Source: Papiliotrema nemorosa (Eukaryota > Basidiomycota > Tremellomycetes > Tremellales > Rhynchogastremaceae). From it: 64,000 nucleotides of DNA. Below the pieces are notes generated by a model that worked only from the letters and a program-made list of their open reading frames with translations, made no database searches and had not been told where the DNA came from. How positions within the stretch are numbered: the stretch's first letter is position 1; each line of letters starts with the position of its first letter. Of the stretch, positions 1-14,903 are shown one piece after another. The stretch spans positions 186,001 through 250,000 of the forward strand of contig JASKOT010000020.1 in NCBI GenBank assembly GCA_032158125.1, written 5' to 3'. The position numbers and the translations under genes were made by a program.

Positions 1-3081
<3,081 letters not shown>

Positions 3082-3537
3082 ATTTGGCAGCTCGCCTTGC
3101 GGTCTGGAAGATCGCTGCGAGGCCTTTTGAGTCGGAGAAGAGGGGGATTGGAAGAGGTTTAATGAGGATCGACCTTTTTCCGACTCGGACATGGTCGACC
3201 CGAAAGTGATTGACTCGCCCTGCTGAAACGCGCCCTGTTGGTGCACCGTGGGAGAGTTGGCCATTACACCCCGATGTTTTTGATTCCGCTCCCATTTGTT
3301 GATGCCGTCAACGCACCTCGGGCTTGGTAGTTCCCAATCGCTCGCTGCCCCATACCCACACATACAGATCACCGAGTCTTGCGGATTGAGGAGCGAACAG
3401 CGAATACAGAGCTGTATCGTTGCTGCTCTTGGTCTGTTCTGTCAATCCCGAAGCGCCCAGATCCCGAACATCTTTTCAAAAGTCCTCACCGACCTCCCCA
3501 GTAACGTTGGACCCTCCCTTTGGATCACGGATCGAGC
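3082..3537. promoter_or_regulatory. Divergent intergenic region between ARO1 and IML2
   Basis: These 456 bp separate two genes transcribed away from each other and must hold both promoters and 5' leaders. No clear TATA box is visible. The half next to ARO1 (3082-3264) stays open in the ARO1 frame and could be coding if an upstream ATG is used. Confidence 0.5.
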
Positions 3538-6500
3538 ATGTCATTCCTCAAGAAGTCGGCCTCGTTCTCGCTCAAGAAGAACAGAGAAGGTTCCGAGTCT
3601 CCCAAATCGCTATCGGCGAAGGTCGACAAGCCCCCGAGGGTCAAGTCGAATAGTGAAGGGTTGGAGCAGGATGGCAGAAAGCGGAAGCCATCGTTGGGGT
3701 GAGCTCGCACATGCTGTATATGCCTCGGTGTAGCTCATCAAACAGCGCAAAAGGAAGAAAGCGACTATCTTCGCTGTTCTCTTCGTCGTCTCTTTCATCG
3801 TACAACTCTGACCGGGAAACATCCGCTTCCCCATCCGCCTCGCTCCGGCCCTCCCCCTTCAACCCCTCCCGCTCCACTTCTCGTGCTTCCACTCCCACGA
3901 GATTGACCACTCATCCTGTAGAAGGCTCCGCGTTTGTCGAAGGCAAGATCCATGTTGGCTCCCCGTCGCCTGGCTTACCCGGAATCACAAACGGCGTGAA
4001 GGAGCTCAATGTTGGTGGGCCTGCGGCTCCGCTCACCTCATCACCAATATCTTCGCCCACCGCTATTGCCCCGCCTGTTGCCGCGATATCATCTGCTCAA
4101 ACATCTACACCTCCTGCCCGGAAACGCACGCCGAGTCTGTATTCCGAATGGGATCTGAATGAGGCCGCCGAGGAGTCTTCGGATGAGGATGACGATGAGG
4201 CATACATGACACCCTCGGAGGGATTGAGCGAGGTAGAAGAGGAAGACGAAGAAGAGGAAGAAAAAGTGGTCAACCCTTACTTGGACAAGACGAATGTGAA
4301 GAAAGGCGCACAAGCCGAAACGGGCGATGTGATGGGTACCGGACCATCCACCATCCATCGGAGTAGACCTGGAGCAGGCGAGACCAAGGTCAGGAAGAGG
4401 GAGGCTACCAAGGCGATGGCTACCGACTTTGATCAGGCCAAGACTTTGGCGGTCGACATAGATACATGTCGAGAGATTCTCACTCTCTTCCTGCGAAGCA
4501 AGATGAAGGAGGCGGAAGACATGTGTTTTGAGAAGGACCCCGAAGGCAATCACCTCTACCTCTTGTCGGCGCACGGCATCATCAATGGGCTGAAGGTTTG
4601 TCCACAGTGACCGTTGACTCTGTGCTGATTCTTAGGGAATGATGACATTTGATTCGAACGATCTTCACAATGCCCTAGACATTTGCAAGGCGACATCTGT
4701 CACCGCTACGGCATTGCGAAAGCCATCCGACTCGATCGTGTCAAGACTGGGCGGCTTGGTCAGATCTGGAGCTGGAGTTCAAAGGATCAAAGCCATGACT
4801 CCCTTGGAGAGGCATGCCGAATTGACATTCGCCGAGACATCCTTGATGAAGGCAATGCTGGCGATTGTTGCCGGCGGAGATTGGCTCGGTTTGGTTCGTG
4901 AAGCGTGAGTCATCAGGTGCGACTAACGTCGACTTGACACTGATCCATGCAGTCTGAGTATGCGGACTGCCCATGGGATTTATCGGACTTTGCAGCAGTA
5001 CCTCGAAGACGCCGATAAGAACGGCTTTGACGAGGACATAGATATGGACTTCCGTTCGGTAAGCTGCCAAACCTCTCAACGGAGGTGGCTAATTCGCAGG
5101 GGGTGCTTCTTGGTACCGGTACTAGCTCCCTCATGCTCAGTCTCCTCCCCGGAAAAGTCCTCAAGATCGCGGAAGTGTTCGGATACGCTGGCGACCGTAC
5201 AGTGGCCTTGAACACACTCATGGCTGCTGGTGGCTGGAAGCATGGGGTAGACAAGCCCGATTTTGACGAGAACAACGAGGGTCTCCGACGACCTGTTTGC
5301 GACATGATCTTGCTTGCGTTTCACCTGGTCATTTCGGTGTTGATGTGAGTGCAATATGTCCCGTGCCAGCGTCTTTGGCCTGATGCACAGGCCTGTGGAT
5401 GGCGTCGACATACCCCTTGCAAGGAATATCCTCGCGTACAACATGCGAAGGTCAGTCGACCTATAGTCGTCACACGTGATACTTCGCTGATCTTACAGGT
5501 ATCCAGATGGTATTTTCTTCCTATATTTCCAAGCAAGGCTACATACTACACAATGCGAACCCGAGACGGCGAACAGTATGTCCTTCTCGCTTGTCTATCG
5601 GTCCGACCCTGACTGACTTTCCCAGAAACCCTGCAACGTGCACTGGACCTGCCTCTTGAATACGTTCAGGTGAGCTCCCGCCCCTCCTGATCGCGACCAT
5701 GTGGCTAATGTCTCCAGCTGCAACATATGTGTTTGGTCAGCTGCAATCATCGTGTCAAAGAAGTAGAGCTAACTAGACAGTGGGACTATGCGCTTAATCA
5801 CTTTCAACTAGCCAACTACAAGGGCGCTCTTGATTGTTTCAGCATACTAAAGGAAGAATCAAACTGGTCTCGAGCTGTGTACACATAGTAAGTCCAGAGG
5901 TCGGATGAAGAGTCCAAGCTGATGTTCCAGCTCCGCGGCCGCTTGTCTACTGGAGCTTGCGGATGAAGGGAAGGGCGAGCACAGTGTCGAAGAAGCCGAC
6001 AAATTGATGAAGGCGCTTCCCAAGTTGACAAAGAAAATCGCAGGAAAGTCTTTGCCCATCGAGGTGAGCTACATTCAATGAAGCGAAGGCAACATCTGAT
6101 GACTTCAGAAATTGTGCAACCGGAAAGCGCGCAAATTCGAATCGCAAAGTCATCGCCTTTTCTTGCCTGCTACAGAATTGGCATACGTGTTCGGAGCGCT
6201 TGGGCATTGCCCGAAAGACAAGCTTCTGCAAATACATAAGCCGAGGATAGATGCTGCGCTGCAAAAGCTGGAAAAGGTAACGCCTGAGGAGTATGGTGAG
6301 GGTCAGCGATATTGGGATGGTCAGTGGCGATAAATCTCGAGGTGAGTATGCGCTGACAGCTCAGACTACTGCTTGGGACATTTCCTGAGAGCATATATTC
6401 AATTCATCGCTCGATATCAGGTAGGCAGATCGGGCAACTGCAGGCGATTTCGCTTACAAGAAGCCCGAGTCCGCTGCTGAAAGCGCTTCTAAACCGTTCA

Positions 6501-6896
6501 AGGGTCAACCGAGCGATGAGGAGGTGGATAGGGGAGCAGAAGCCGATTTTGAGGCTGTTATTCGACATGGTCCAGATGTCGAGGTCAGTTGAGCCGGCGT
6601 CAATATTGTCGGAGCTGAAAAAATAGCTGGATCATTACATCTTGTATCATTGCCATTACGAGCTAGGCCGATTATACGCTAGAAGAGGAGATAAGACCAA
6701 AGCCAAATACAACTTTGATGTTGTCATGGCCGGTGCGTAATTTTCGTATAAATCACAACATCGTTGACGTTTAGGCAAACTACCATATCATAATCAACAC
6801 GAAAAGAAGTCACAGGGGAAATATTCTCTGGAAGGGGCGTTATTGCTCAAGACTCACGCAGCGTTGCAAGGTCTAAGCAAGGGGGATGCTGTATAA
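3538..6896 (+). CDS. IML2: IML2/TTC39-family TPR protein (lipid droplet / inclusion clearance)
   Basis: The protein resembles the IML2/TTC39 (DUF3808) family, outer-membrane or lipid-droplet associated TPR proteins; yeast Iml2 is linked to clearance of inclusion bodies. The N-terminal ~250 residues are Ser/Pro-rich and then very acidic (run of E/D near 4235-4262). The conserved part starts near 4430 (FDQAKTLAVDIDTCREILTLFLRS) and continues through GVLLGTGTSSLMLSLLPGKV, then TPR-like helices (FFLYFQARLHTTQCEPE, LWDYALNHFQLANYKGALDC). It ends at TAA 6894-6896. The coding sequence is split by many short introns. The first, 35 bp at about 3701-3735, joins PSLG to SSNSAKGRKR. The start ATG at 3538 gives the basic leader MSFLKKSASFSLKKNREG. 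The family call is firm; the cellular role here is inferred. Confidence 0.85.
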
Positions 6897-7398
6897 TGAG
6901 ATAACAATCTCGCTGCGAACACTGTATGCACGATGGAGATGACACTAGGACAAATAGTCACACATGCCCGACTGGACCTTTTGTCGAAGAGCGGACATGC
7001 ACTTGGCGACGCCACGGTACCTCCCTCGCATGGAATAAGCTTTGCACCGCTATCATCCCGACTTTCAATCCCGACCGGTGAAGTGTAACGATAGGTGGCT
7101 GATCGCTGCTAGTCGAGATAAAGCAGATGTCGCAGCGATAACCCAAAGACCTAAGACACCGAATCGCGACGTTTTGGACTTTTTCGCAATGAGCTAGATT
7201 GAGCCGTCGAGGACAACCTTCATGGTCCAGCCTCTCTGCCGCTGACCTCCATCCCTGCTTGTACTGACTCGTACTTATATCGTCTCCCTCTCGCACATCG
7301 AGGCTCTCACACACCTGCTGACATACTGTGAAATTATCCTCAATCTACTCTATCAGCTGCATCGCTCACTGCCACCTCGTCACGCAGATCTTACAACA
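6897..7398. other. Intergenic, no gene seen
   Basis: About 500 bp between two genes on the same strand. It should hold the 3' UTR of the IML2 gene and the promoter of the next gene. The last 60 bp before 7399 are pyrimidine-rich, typical of a fungal 5' leader. I see no supported coding exon or RNA. Confidence 0.5.
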
Positions 7399-8200
7399 AT
7401 GACAACCACTCCCTCCCTCCAAGACTGTATCCCCCACCCATGGTATACTTTCTCGCGAGACTACTCTTCTTCCTCTTTCTCCTCATACACCACTTCCACC
7501 TCAATCACCTCTCTAGCCGACTCTGACACCCTCGACGCGCCGTACGAGGTGTGTATTCAAAGGGGCAAGCTCAACCCACCCGGCTCAAAATCCAGAGAGA
7601 CCATTTACCCACCTGGAGAATCGCTTTTGGAGGGGATATTGCCTGATCCGTGGTTCGACAGGCAATATCACGATCACAGACGGGCTATTTTGGCGGATGA
7701 GGAGAGAATGAAATTGGTTCAAGTGGCGAAATATGTGTTGGTGGGCATGTTCAAGGAGACGGTGGATGCCAAGGTCAATGTGGCCTGGAACGAGTTGACA
7801 AGGATCAAAGAGGTCGAGGACGTTACTGTGAGTATAACGGGGTGCATGTTGTGCGACATGGTACTGATCATTAGGGCGAGTTGAAAGGATGTCAGATGAA
7901 GAAGTTTATGCAGGGGGCATTGGAGGCGTTGAAGCAGGAAGTAGGAGATTTGATCAAGGTGCGGGATGAAGCCTACGAGGCGTTGATGGGTCCAAAGTGT
8001 AAGTCTGCCTTTTCAGTCGGGTATCTATCTACAATATGTGCTGAGTATCAGGGGACCGAGAAGGACTATTGTCGACGGGCGAGTATCGACCATACCTTCC
8101 CCCTCAACCGTTGGAGGTTTATAAGGGGAAAAAGTCAGTTTGGACAGCGAGGGGTATGTTGTTGCGTCAAGCGAAGACGATTGCTTCTTTGTTTGATTAG
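7399..8200 (+). CDS. Hypothetical protein, 233 aa
   Basis: I do not recognise this protein. Three exons are supported: 7399-7827, 7875-7998 and 8052-8200. The introns are 47 and 53 nt (GTGAGT...TAG; GTAAGT...CAG) and the summed CDS is 702 nt with matching phases. The N-terminus is Ser/Thr-rich. The middle is helical and charged (EERMKLVQVAKYVLVGMFKE; MKKFMQGALEALKQEVGDLI), and the C-terminus ends RGMLLRQAKTIASLFD. No signal peptide, transmembrane helix or known catalytic motif is visible. A soluble, mostly helical protein is the most that can be said. Confidence 0.65.
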
Positions 8201-8956
8201 GTGGGCGCATTGCTTGGTTCGTCTTGTATTCATACTCTTCTTGACTGCTGTCTACATGTATCTTTAGTATACCCACTTGTCTACTCGTGCTTCTGTCTCT
8301 GTATGCCCTTGTCCACTCAAGATGCCCGCCGCGTCAGAGGTTCCCCCCTACAGTATTCGCCCTCTACCTCCCCAAAGCATGAGGTGGGTCCCGATCGATC
8401 AGGCTGGATAGAGCTGGTCTCGATACCAATGCTGTGGAGGGTCGGTGGTAGATCTCCCAGATCTGAACCTAGCACGATCGTCCAGGATCGTCCAGACGGA
8501 TCGGGCAATCGTGAGAAGCGAAAGGGCACTCGAGCAATGCACCACCAGGGCTGCTGTGAATTGAGGTGGCGAGCGACCAAACCCGCGCCTGATTTTCTTC
8601 TCTTCTCTTCCGACCCTTTCTTCCACCATCGTTTCAGCGTTCCAACTCTAACCAATTGCGACTTTGCCCAGCGTCGTTCTAGTTTCGCCCAATTTTCGAT
8701 GTCTCTGATCTGGTCAGAGGGTTTGCGCTACTGTACCATGCAGCCTTTCCTCGCCTATTGGTCCGCTCGACCCCTGCTTTTCCTCGACTCTTTCCCCGCC
8801 TGACATGTATATAATTCGACTATCCTACCCTCCTTCTCCCCTTCAGACTTGCCTATTGTATCTTGTCGAGTCACCCACAAGTACTGCCCATACTCTCGCC
8901 ACCGCTTCCCCTGGTTATCGTACTCTATCCCAGCTACCTAGTTCAACCAGCACACC
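8201..8956. other. Long intergenic region with tandem decamer and TATA box
   Basis: About 750 bp upstream of the gene at 8957. It contains a perfect tandem pair of GATCGTCCAG at 8476-8485 and 8486-8495, and a strong TATA element at 8808-8814. The last 140 bp are C/T-rich, like a fungal 5' leader. No coding exon is supported. Confidence 0.5.
8808..8814 (+). promoter_or_regulatory. TATA box (TATATAA)
   Basis: The sequence TATATAA lies 143 nt upstream of the ATG at 8957, a plausible distance for a TATA element plus 5' leader in this type of genome. It is followed by a pyrimidine-rich leader. Confidence 0.5.
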
Positions 8957-9978
8957 ATGTACCCTGAATTCCTCCGTTGGATCGGTGAGATCGAAGACGT
9001 CTTACCCGCGTCATCCACCTTCTCCGTGGCCAACTTCCAAAATGTCGACTCTTCCGACTCTGTGTCTACCCTCGTTACTGCACCCACCGACAAGGCCATC
9101 AACAACATCGACCATCTCCCCACTGCCGGATTGCCGGAGCAAGAAGAAGTCTACGACGCCGATGAATCGACCTCTTCATCTCCCGCCACGTCCAGCTCGT
9201 CTTGTTCGAGGACCTCTCAGGATGGGAATATCGGCATCTTTGACGCCATTTACAAGTGCCTCGGTGGCAAAGACTTTGCCGAAGACGACGAGGAAGGTGA
9301 CCAGGTCGGTCCTGCTTTCCGTCGATCAGGACGAAACCAGTATGGCGTCCATTCCCCTGCTCCCGCTTGGTGGAAGGTCAAAAAGGCCAAGATTGACCAT
9401 AATCCCATCGATGACAATGCTCTCGACCATGGATCATCCAAGATCGACCCTGTAGGCGCGATCAACAAGGACCTCGATCGAGTCAAGAACACTGAAGAGT
9501 TTAAACCAGGTGAGAGCACAGGAACCGAAAAGACGTCTGGAGTCAAACTGACCAAGTAGATACCGATGTGCCTCGATACCGCGGATACGAATTCGAGTAC
9601 GGCTATTACTGCCCTGTATGGGTCAAGGAAGACTCTCCAGACTATTCGTACTGGCCCAAGGGTGATCCTTTGCCTATAGTTTGGGACCTCGAACTCCGAA
9701 TGTGGACTACCTGGGAACCTCGACAGAATTGGCCCACGGTTACTCGGCTTCAGCGAGACATGATTATTAGCCAAGTCCTCGAGTTTTGGTTCACCATTCT
9801 TCGAGGGTCAGATGACGAGGACGACGACGACGATGATGATGAGGATGCCACTGAAAGCGAGCTTGATATGAGTATCGAATATGGATCAGAGGATGAGGTG
9901 TTGGCTGGATTGATGGAAAAGGTCAAACGATACAGGGAGATGTATGAGAACAAGCAAGTGTCAGAAGCACAAGCTTAG
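8957..9978 (+). CDS. Hypothetical protein with acidic stretches, 323 aa
   Basis: I do not recognise this protein. Two exons, 8957-9509 and 9560-9978, are joined by a 50-nt intron (GTGAGA...TAG); the spliced length is exactly 324 codons. The N-terminal half is Ser/Thr/Asp-rich and low complexity. The second half is aromatic and looks folded (YRGYEFEYGYYCPVWVKEDS, RMWTTWEPRQNWPTVTRLQR). It is followed by a pure Asp/Glu run near 9817-9846 and a short coiled tail. No signal peptide or membrane helix is seen. The strong TATA upstream suggests regulated rather than constant expression (inference). Confidence 0.7.
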
Positions 9979-10678
9979 GAGTGGGTCCAAGTAAGGCCTG
10001 GAAGGGATTCAGTGGTGAGTTCCACAAGTGCCATGGCGATGTTCATTGACAGCAGTTTGAACATGCCACGTACTGTATCCTGTCACATACCTCAACGATT
10101 GCCCGTGGCCTTTCATCGACCTTTGGTGCTATTCTTATCGCTGTGTACCACTTTCGTACTTGTTCTTCAAGTCTTGCGTTATGTTCTTCATCTATCACGT
10201 GCAAGTCACATGTCTGGCTCAAATCGTCTTGGCCATCTCCGACCGAGAGCTTGGTGCGTGTCAGATTCTGTCCGAGGCCCACCTCGAACTGTGGTCACAA
10301 TGCCTGTCTACATAGTATCTCCTCTTATGTCACCTTCATGTCGATATCGGTTTTTGGTTTTCTGTTAAATGCATATCGTTTGCTGTTTTCAACTCATTCC
10401 CACACATTTGCCATCGAGAACAGGCGGGCGTCCGTTGCCATTCTTACTGTAGTGTAAGCTCGAGCCAAACCGTCGGCTGCCCACTGCCTGGATTTCCATC
10501 GACCGTCATGTCTATTATAATCCATACGAGGACACACCATACAACGGTTATGAATACAATAAAGCCAATTCTCCACATTGAGAAGCTCCGCACCAATCAT
10601 ATAGTACACTACTCGTAATACCAAACTCCAACAGTCAAATTACCGCCTGTATTTTTCTCCTGCGATCCTTGGCCCATT
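9979..10678. other. Intergenic between convergent genes, no gene seen
   Basis: About 700 bp between the + strand gene ending at 9978 and the - strand gene ending at 10679. It should hold both 3' UTRs. Open frames here are short, lack homology and show no codon preference that I can see. Confidence 0.45.
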
Positions 10679-13600
10679 CTACGACTGCTCGAAAGGGTTC
10701 GCCACTGTCGATTGAGACATGGCCGCAATCTTTCCACTCAGGAGATAATCCTGCACCGAGTGACTACCACCAGTAACGCCGTTATTGGTCCCGTTCGCAT
10801 TCATTCCGAAATTGTCAAACTTTGTTTGCGCATTGTACGTCCCATCCACGTTCATGTTGATATTGACAGTAGGTGGGGTCACTCCAGACGTATTTGTACT
10901 CCCCTTGGAGGTATCATGGTAAACGGGCGACGGACCCGTACTCGAAGTCTGGAAGAAAGTCGAGAACGAGCTGGGCGAATTTTCATTAGAATTGAGATGC
11001 CTGATCGATGCTGTCCCACTCGTACTATTCGGCTGGAAATTGAAAGACGAATTGGTCTCGCCTTGATTGTTGATATTGTGGGGATTAAAGCTTGGACCGT
11101 GAGGCGAATCCGAGCTGATGCGAGTGAGATTGGCAGATCGGTCTGTGGCACCACCACTGTTGCTAGTGCTTGTCGAGCTGCCTTGTCCTGCTGCACTCGA
11201 GGCGTACGCAGCGGATTCGGGTGTGGAACCAAAAGGTGAAGCACCGACATTGCCGGCAATATCGCTCCATTTTCGCCAGAAACCTCGTTTGATATTGAGT
11301 GCGTTGAGTATACATTGTCCAAAATCTGCGTTTGGATGCAGCTCGGGTCTGAACATCAGCACAGAACGGTTGACATCGTTGCTTCACTCACGCTCCGGGA
11401 CGGGGATGAGTGGGGTAGTGTGCTTGGAGCTTCTGGTAGTCTGGTCGACTCGCTCGGTCCAGGAAGTATTCAATCAACTGAGATTGATGATGTCCAATCT
11501 ACATGTCAGCGTTGTTCGAGACCGTCAAAAAGTACCCACCTTGAATCTCTGCCCGAAGGCCTGTAGACTCGTCCTGATCATCTCGATATCCATTCTGTGC
11601 GATTCGGCGGTCTGTTGATCTTGGTGATTCAAGGCCAAGCGGTAGAATAGCAGACAAGTTCGTGCCGCCGTAACGAGACACACTGAAGCACTACTGTGCA
11701 TCACGTTGGACAGATTGGACGCGCCGTCGTTGGCGACCATGGCGAGCTGCTGTATGATCGATACGATGCTTTGAGCGGCACTCAAGATCCGACGGGCGGG
11801 ACCGTCATTCGGGTCGGTGATGTCGGCAAAGGACTCGTACAGGCAGATGATCGCGGCATGGGGGATCATATGGGCGGCCTACTAATGAGCAAAGAACGCA
11901 GAGGTCAAACAATATTCAACCCACAATCAGATCAATATCCAATCTCTTCTTCCCGTTCAGTTTTGCCGGGTTCCTCAGAGCCGGTGGGAAGCTCATCCTA
12001 CAAGTCAACTGAGCCCATCACGCGAATGATGCACGTACTGTAAACAAGCAGCAGCATTTGCCAATTCGCGGAATTCAGGCCGCTGCATCCCGTCAAAATC
12101 ATCGTCCTCGCGCAAATGTCGATTCTTCCACCTTCGCACAAACTTGTTGACCCTATTCAAGAGCACACAAGCCTTTGTCACCATGACGAAGGGGTCTGCA
12201 ACCGGATGTCGCGTCCAGAAATCGGCCGAATCAAGATCTTGCGGGTTTGCCAAGATTGCTTCGCTACCTTGTTCAAAGTCCGTCGCTGAACATGTGAGAG
12301 GCACAGTCTGTATGTCAGCTCCGCTCGACCAGCATATCGCCGCGACTCACCAATTCGTCGAGCGACATAGAAGTACCCCATCCTGATGCAGCACTTGCGA
12401 CCTGCTGTTTAGCTATTCGAACTAATCCGCTAGCTTACGGTATCATGATAGAACGCCATCCAGACTGCCACTCTGCGCTCTTCCCGCTCCAAGGCGTCCG
12501 CCGGTGGAGGCAACATGACCGATTTGAGAGACAGCTCTGCACTTCTTACATTGAGACCAAGGGGTAACAACATCCGTGACACCAAGCCAGAGTACGCCCA
12601 ACATTCCAGCATCCTTCCCGTTAGCAAAAGAAGCGGAAATGCGTTATGTCTCACCTCGTATCGTCGATGAATACCCTACTCAGTATAATCATTGCTCTGA
12701 CCACATCAAACAGCCTGTTGCCGGTATTCAACCCATCCTGAATTGCATCTTTGCCGAATGCCGCCTGTCTCAACGCAAAAGTCATATTCTTGTCGTTCGC
12801 CCATGGGTTGTTGATATACTTTGCGCGGGTACTCCGCTCATATACTGCGGGCGCGCACCAGGAGGCAGCGGAAGCGCAAATAGCGTGTATGAGGGCAGGA
12901 TGAGGAAAATTCGAATGCGTAGGTGGAAGGGCCAATCGAGAGAGCAACCGAGGACGATGCAGTACTCGAGGAATGTTCGGCACCAGCTCGAAGAACGCTT
13001 CCACCCTGACGAGTCAGTCTCACTCTGCTCGCCGATTATGTCACTTACAGATCATTGACGATGTTTGGTTCCGGCAAGTATTGCGGCCACCCAGGCCAGA
13101 AAAGATCGAGCAGCAGTTGCTGTTGAATGGCTTCATTCATTTCGTTGGTGGACTCTGCCGATTGCTGATTTATGTCTATCACCGGTATGTCCATACTCGG
13201 TTGCTGTTGCTGCTGTTGACCGAACACCGAGGAGACCGTCTCAATGCCCCTCCATGGCCCTTCTGTCCTCGTTGATGGCTGAAGACCTGCGTCACCGACA
13301 GGAGGCGGCCAGTTGAGGTTGACAGGGTCGTGACTGTTCACACTCGCAGTCCCGGCAGCGAACTGCCAGCTCGTTGGAATGGCAGAGGTGTCGGCATTCA
13401 TATTTGGTCCACCCTCACTAGATCTCCTCGAATCCGGCTCGATGGAGATAGTCGATGTGCCCGAACCCTGACGGTCCGGTCCGACGTGCATTTCACTTGC
13501 GGGTTGAGCTTCTTGATTATCGACGAAGGATAAAAAGGGAGTCAGACCCGTTGATTGGTTGTTCATGTCGGTAGGCGTCGACGCCCAGACGGTGCTCATC

Positions 13601-14488
13601 ATGGCGTTTTCCGCTGCTCCTACGCGCATGCCAGGTATAGCGGTCGGGTCATCGATGCTATTTGCCTGTGCCGTGGCGGCCGATGAGAGCATTTCCAGGA
13701 ATGCAGTGGGTGAAGGAGCGGAAATGTTGTTACTACTGAAGGCCGAGGAAGGATTGGACCATGGTTGATCTGAGGGTGATATTTGACTGCCTACAGGAGG
13801 AGTGGACTGAGGGATACCATTTGCAGTCGCCAATTGTGCTTCCAGAGCCTCTGTATAATATCAGCCAGAGCCCACCAGTGACGGAGATAACTCACCAATC
13901 TTCTTTCTCAATTTCTCCGTCTCATCGTCTTCTTCGTCTTTCCTGCTCTTCCTCTTGTTATCTCCAGATCGCTTCTTCTTCTTCTTTGCAGCCTCTCCAT
14001 CTTCATCTTCCATATCAACACTCGGTGAGCCCCTCTCTCCACCTTGTGCAATGCCGTTGCCTGCTCCTGTCCCATCGTCATACTCGCAACACAACGGTCC
14101 TGTGGTCTCGGGAGATATCCGCATATGATGTTTATGTGACCTGACACAAGTTCCACAGTTGGGTCGGACCGCATCGCATTTCTGTACCATTAGCGTCAAC
14201 CTCGCAGGACGCGGAAGGACCAACGAGTTTCCGCCGTCTACAATTCAAACACGCTTGATTCCTCCTCAACACCCCGGCAACATCGCTGAGATTGGGATAT
14301 GTCGATGTACTTGATGAAGAGGTATTGCTGGGCGCTTGGGCGGAAGGACCAGGCCGAGATGGGATATCCGAAGGGGGCGGCATGGCTCTGGTCGAGACCG
14401 TCTCGACGTAGACTAACCCGTTGGGATTAGGTCGATTGGGTATACTAGTCGGTCGGTGAGGAAAGGTTGAAGTTGGATTCGAAGACAT
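10679..14488 (-). CDS. Zn2Cys6 fungal transcription factor with fungal_trans domain
   Basis: A zinc-cluster transcription factor. The DNA-binding domain reads CLNCRRRKL, then an intron with donor GTTGGT, then KCDAVRPNCGTCVRSHKHH. The spacing is C-x2-C-x6-C-x6-C-x2-C, followed by an unusually long gap to a Cys pair (PLCCEYDDG). A basic stretch (AAKKKKKRSGDNKRKSRK) and a heptad-like segment (EKLRKKI) follow, probably nuclear localisation and dimerisation. A Gln/Ser-rich region with a run of Gln lies near 13200. The middle-homology domain covers roughly 13000-11700 (FFELVPNIPRVLHRPRLLSR, HAICASAASWCAPAVYE). The C-terminus is Ser/Asn/Gly-rich, like an activation domain. Start ATG at 14488, stop TAG at 10679-10681. 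Target genes cannot be read from the sequence. Confidence 0.9.
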
Positions 14489-14903
14489 GTTGATCTCTCC
14501 TGAAAGGTGTGGATTATGGGAAAGGGGAGGCGCCGAGGTCTGAATGCGATTGCGTCCCCACGCGATGCGTTCGGCACAGAACCCAAAAGGGGTGTGAAAA
14601 GGCGCCGGTGGTGATTCCCCTGGATATAAATGCGCCGTCTATCGAGTCCTTTGGGGTGGTTGAGCTGGGATGCGGCCCTCCTGTGACTTCTCTGACTACA
14701 GCTTCAACCTGGTGTATTGGTCTGCGTGCTGATGATGGGGTTCTGAGGTTGCTTCGGGCATGGGATCTGGGATGGCCGGGATTGAGTTGTCATGATTTCA
14801 AAATTTTGCCACCCTTCTGCGGAGGATTTTAGCGTGTACAGGGTGGCAAAAACGTGGCTCTCTGCATTTCTATGTTTAGACTTCGCTCGTCTCTTCCTAC
14901 TTG
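14489..14903. other. Upstream region of the Zn2Cys6 gene
   Basis: These 415 bp lie between two minus-strand genes. They should contain the promoter of the transcription factor and the 3' UTR of the ferroportin-like gene. Nothing distinctive was seen. Confidence 0.4.

Noticed and set aside
10012..10457. Open frames downstream of the gene ending at 9978
   Set aside because: Short, overlapping in different frames and without domain features; more likely 3' flank.
10879..11322. Alternative frames within the C-terminus of the Zn2Cys6 gene
   Set aside because: The Ser/Asn/Gly-rich frame joins in phase with the upstream exons; the others are shadows.
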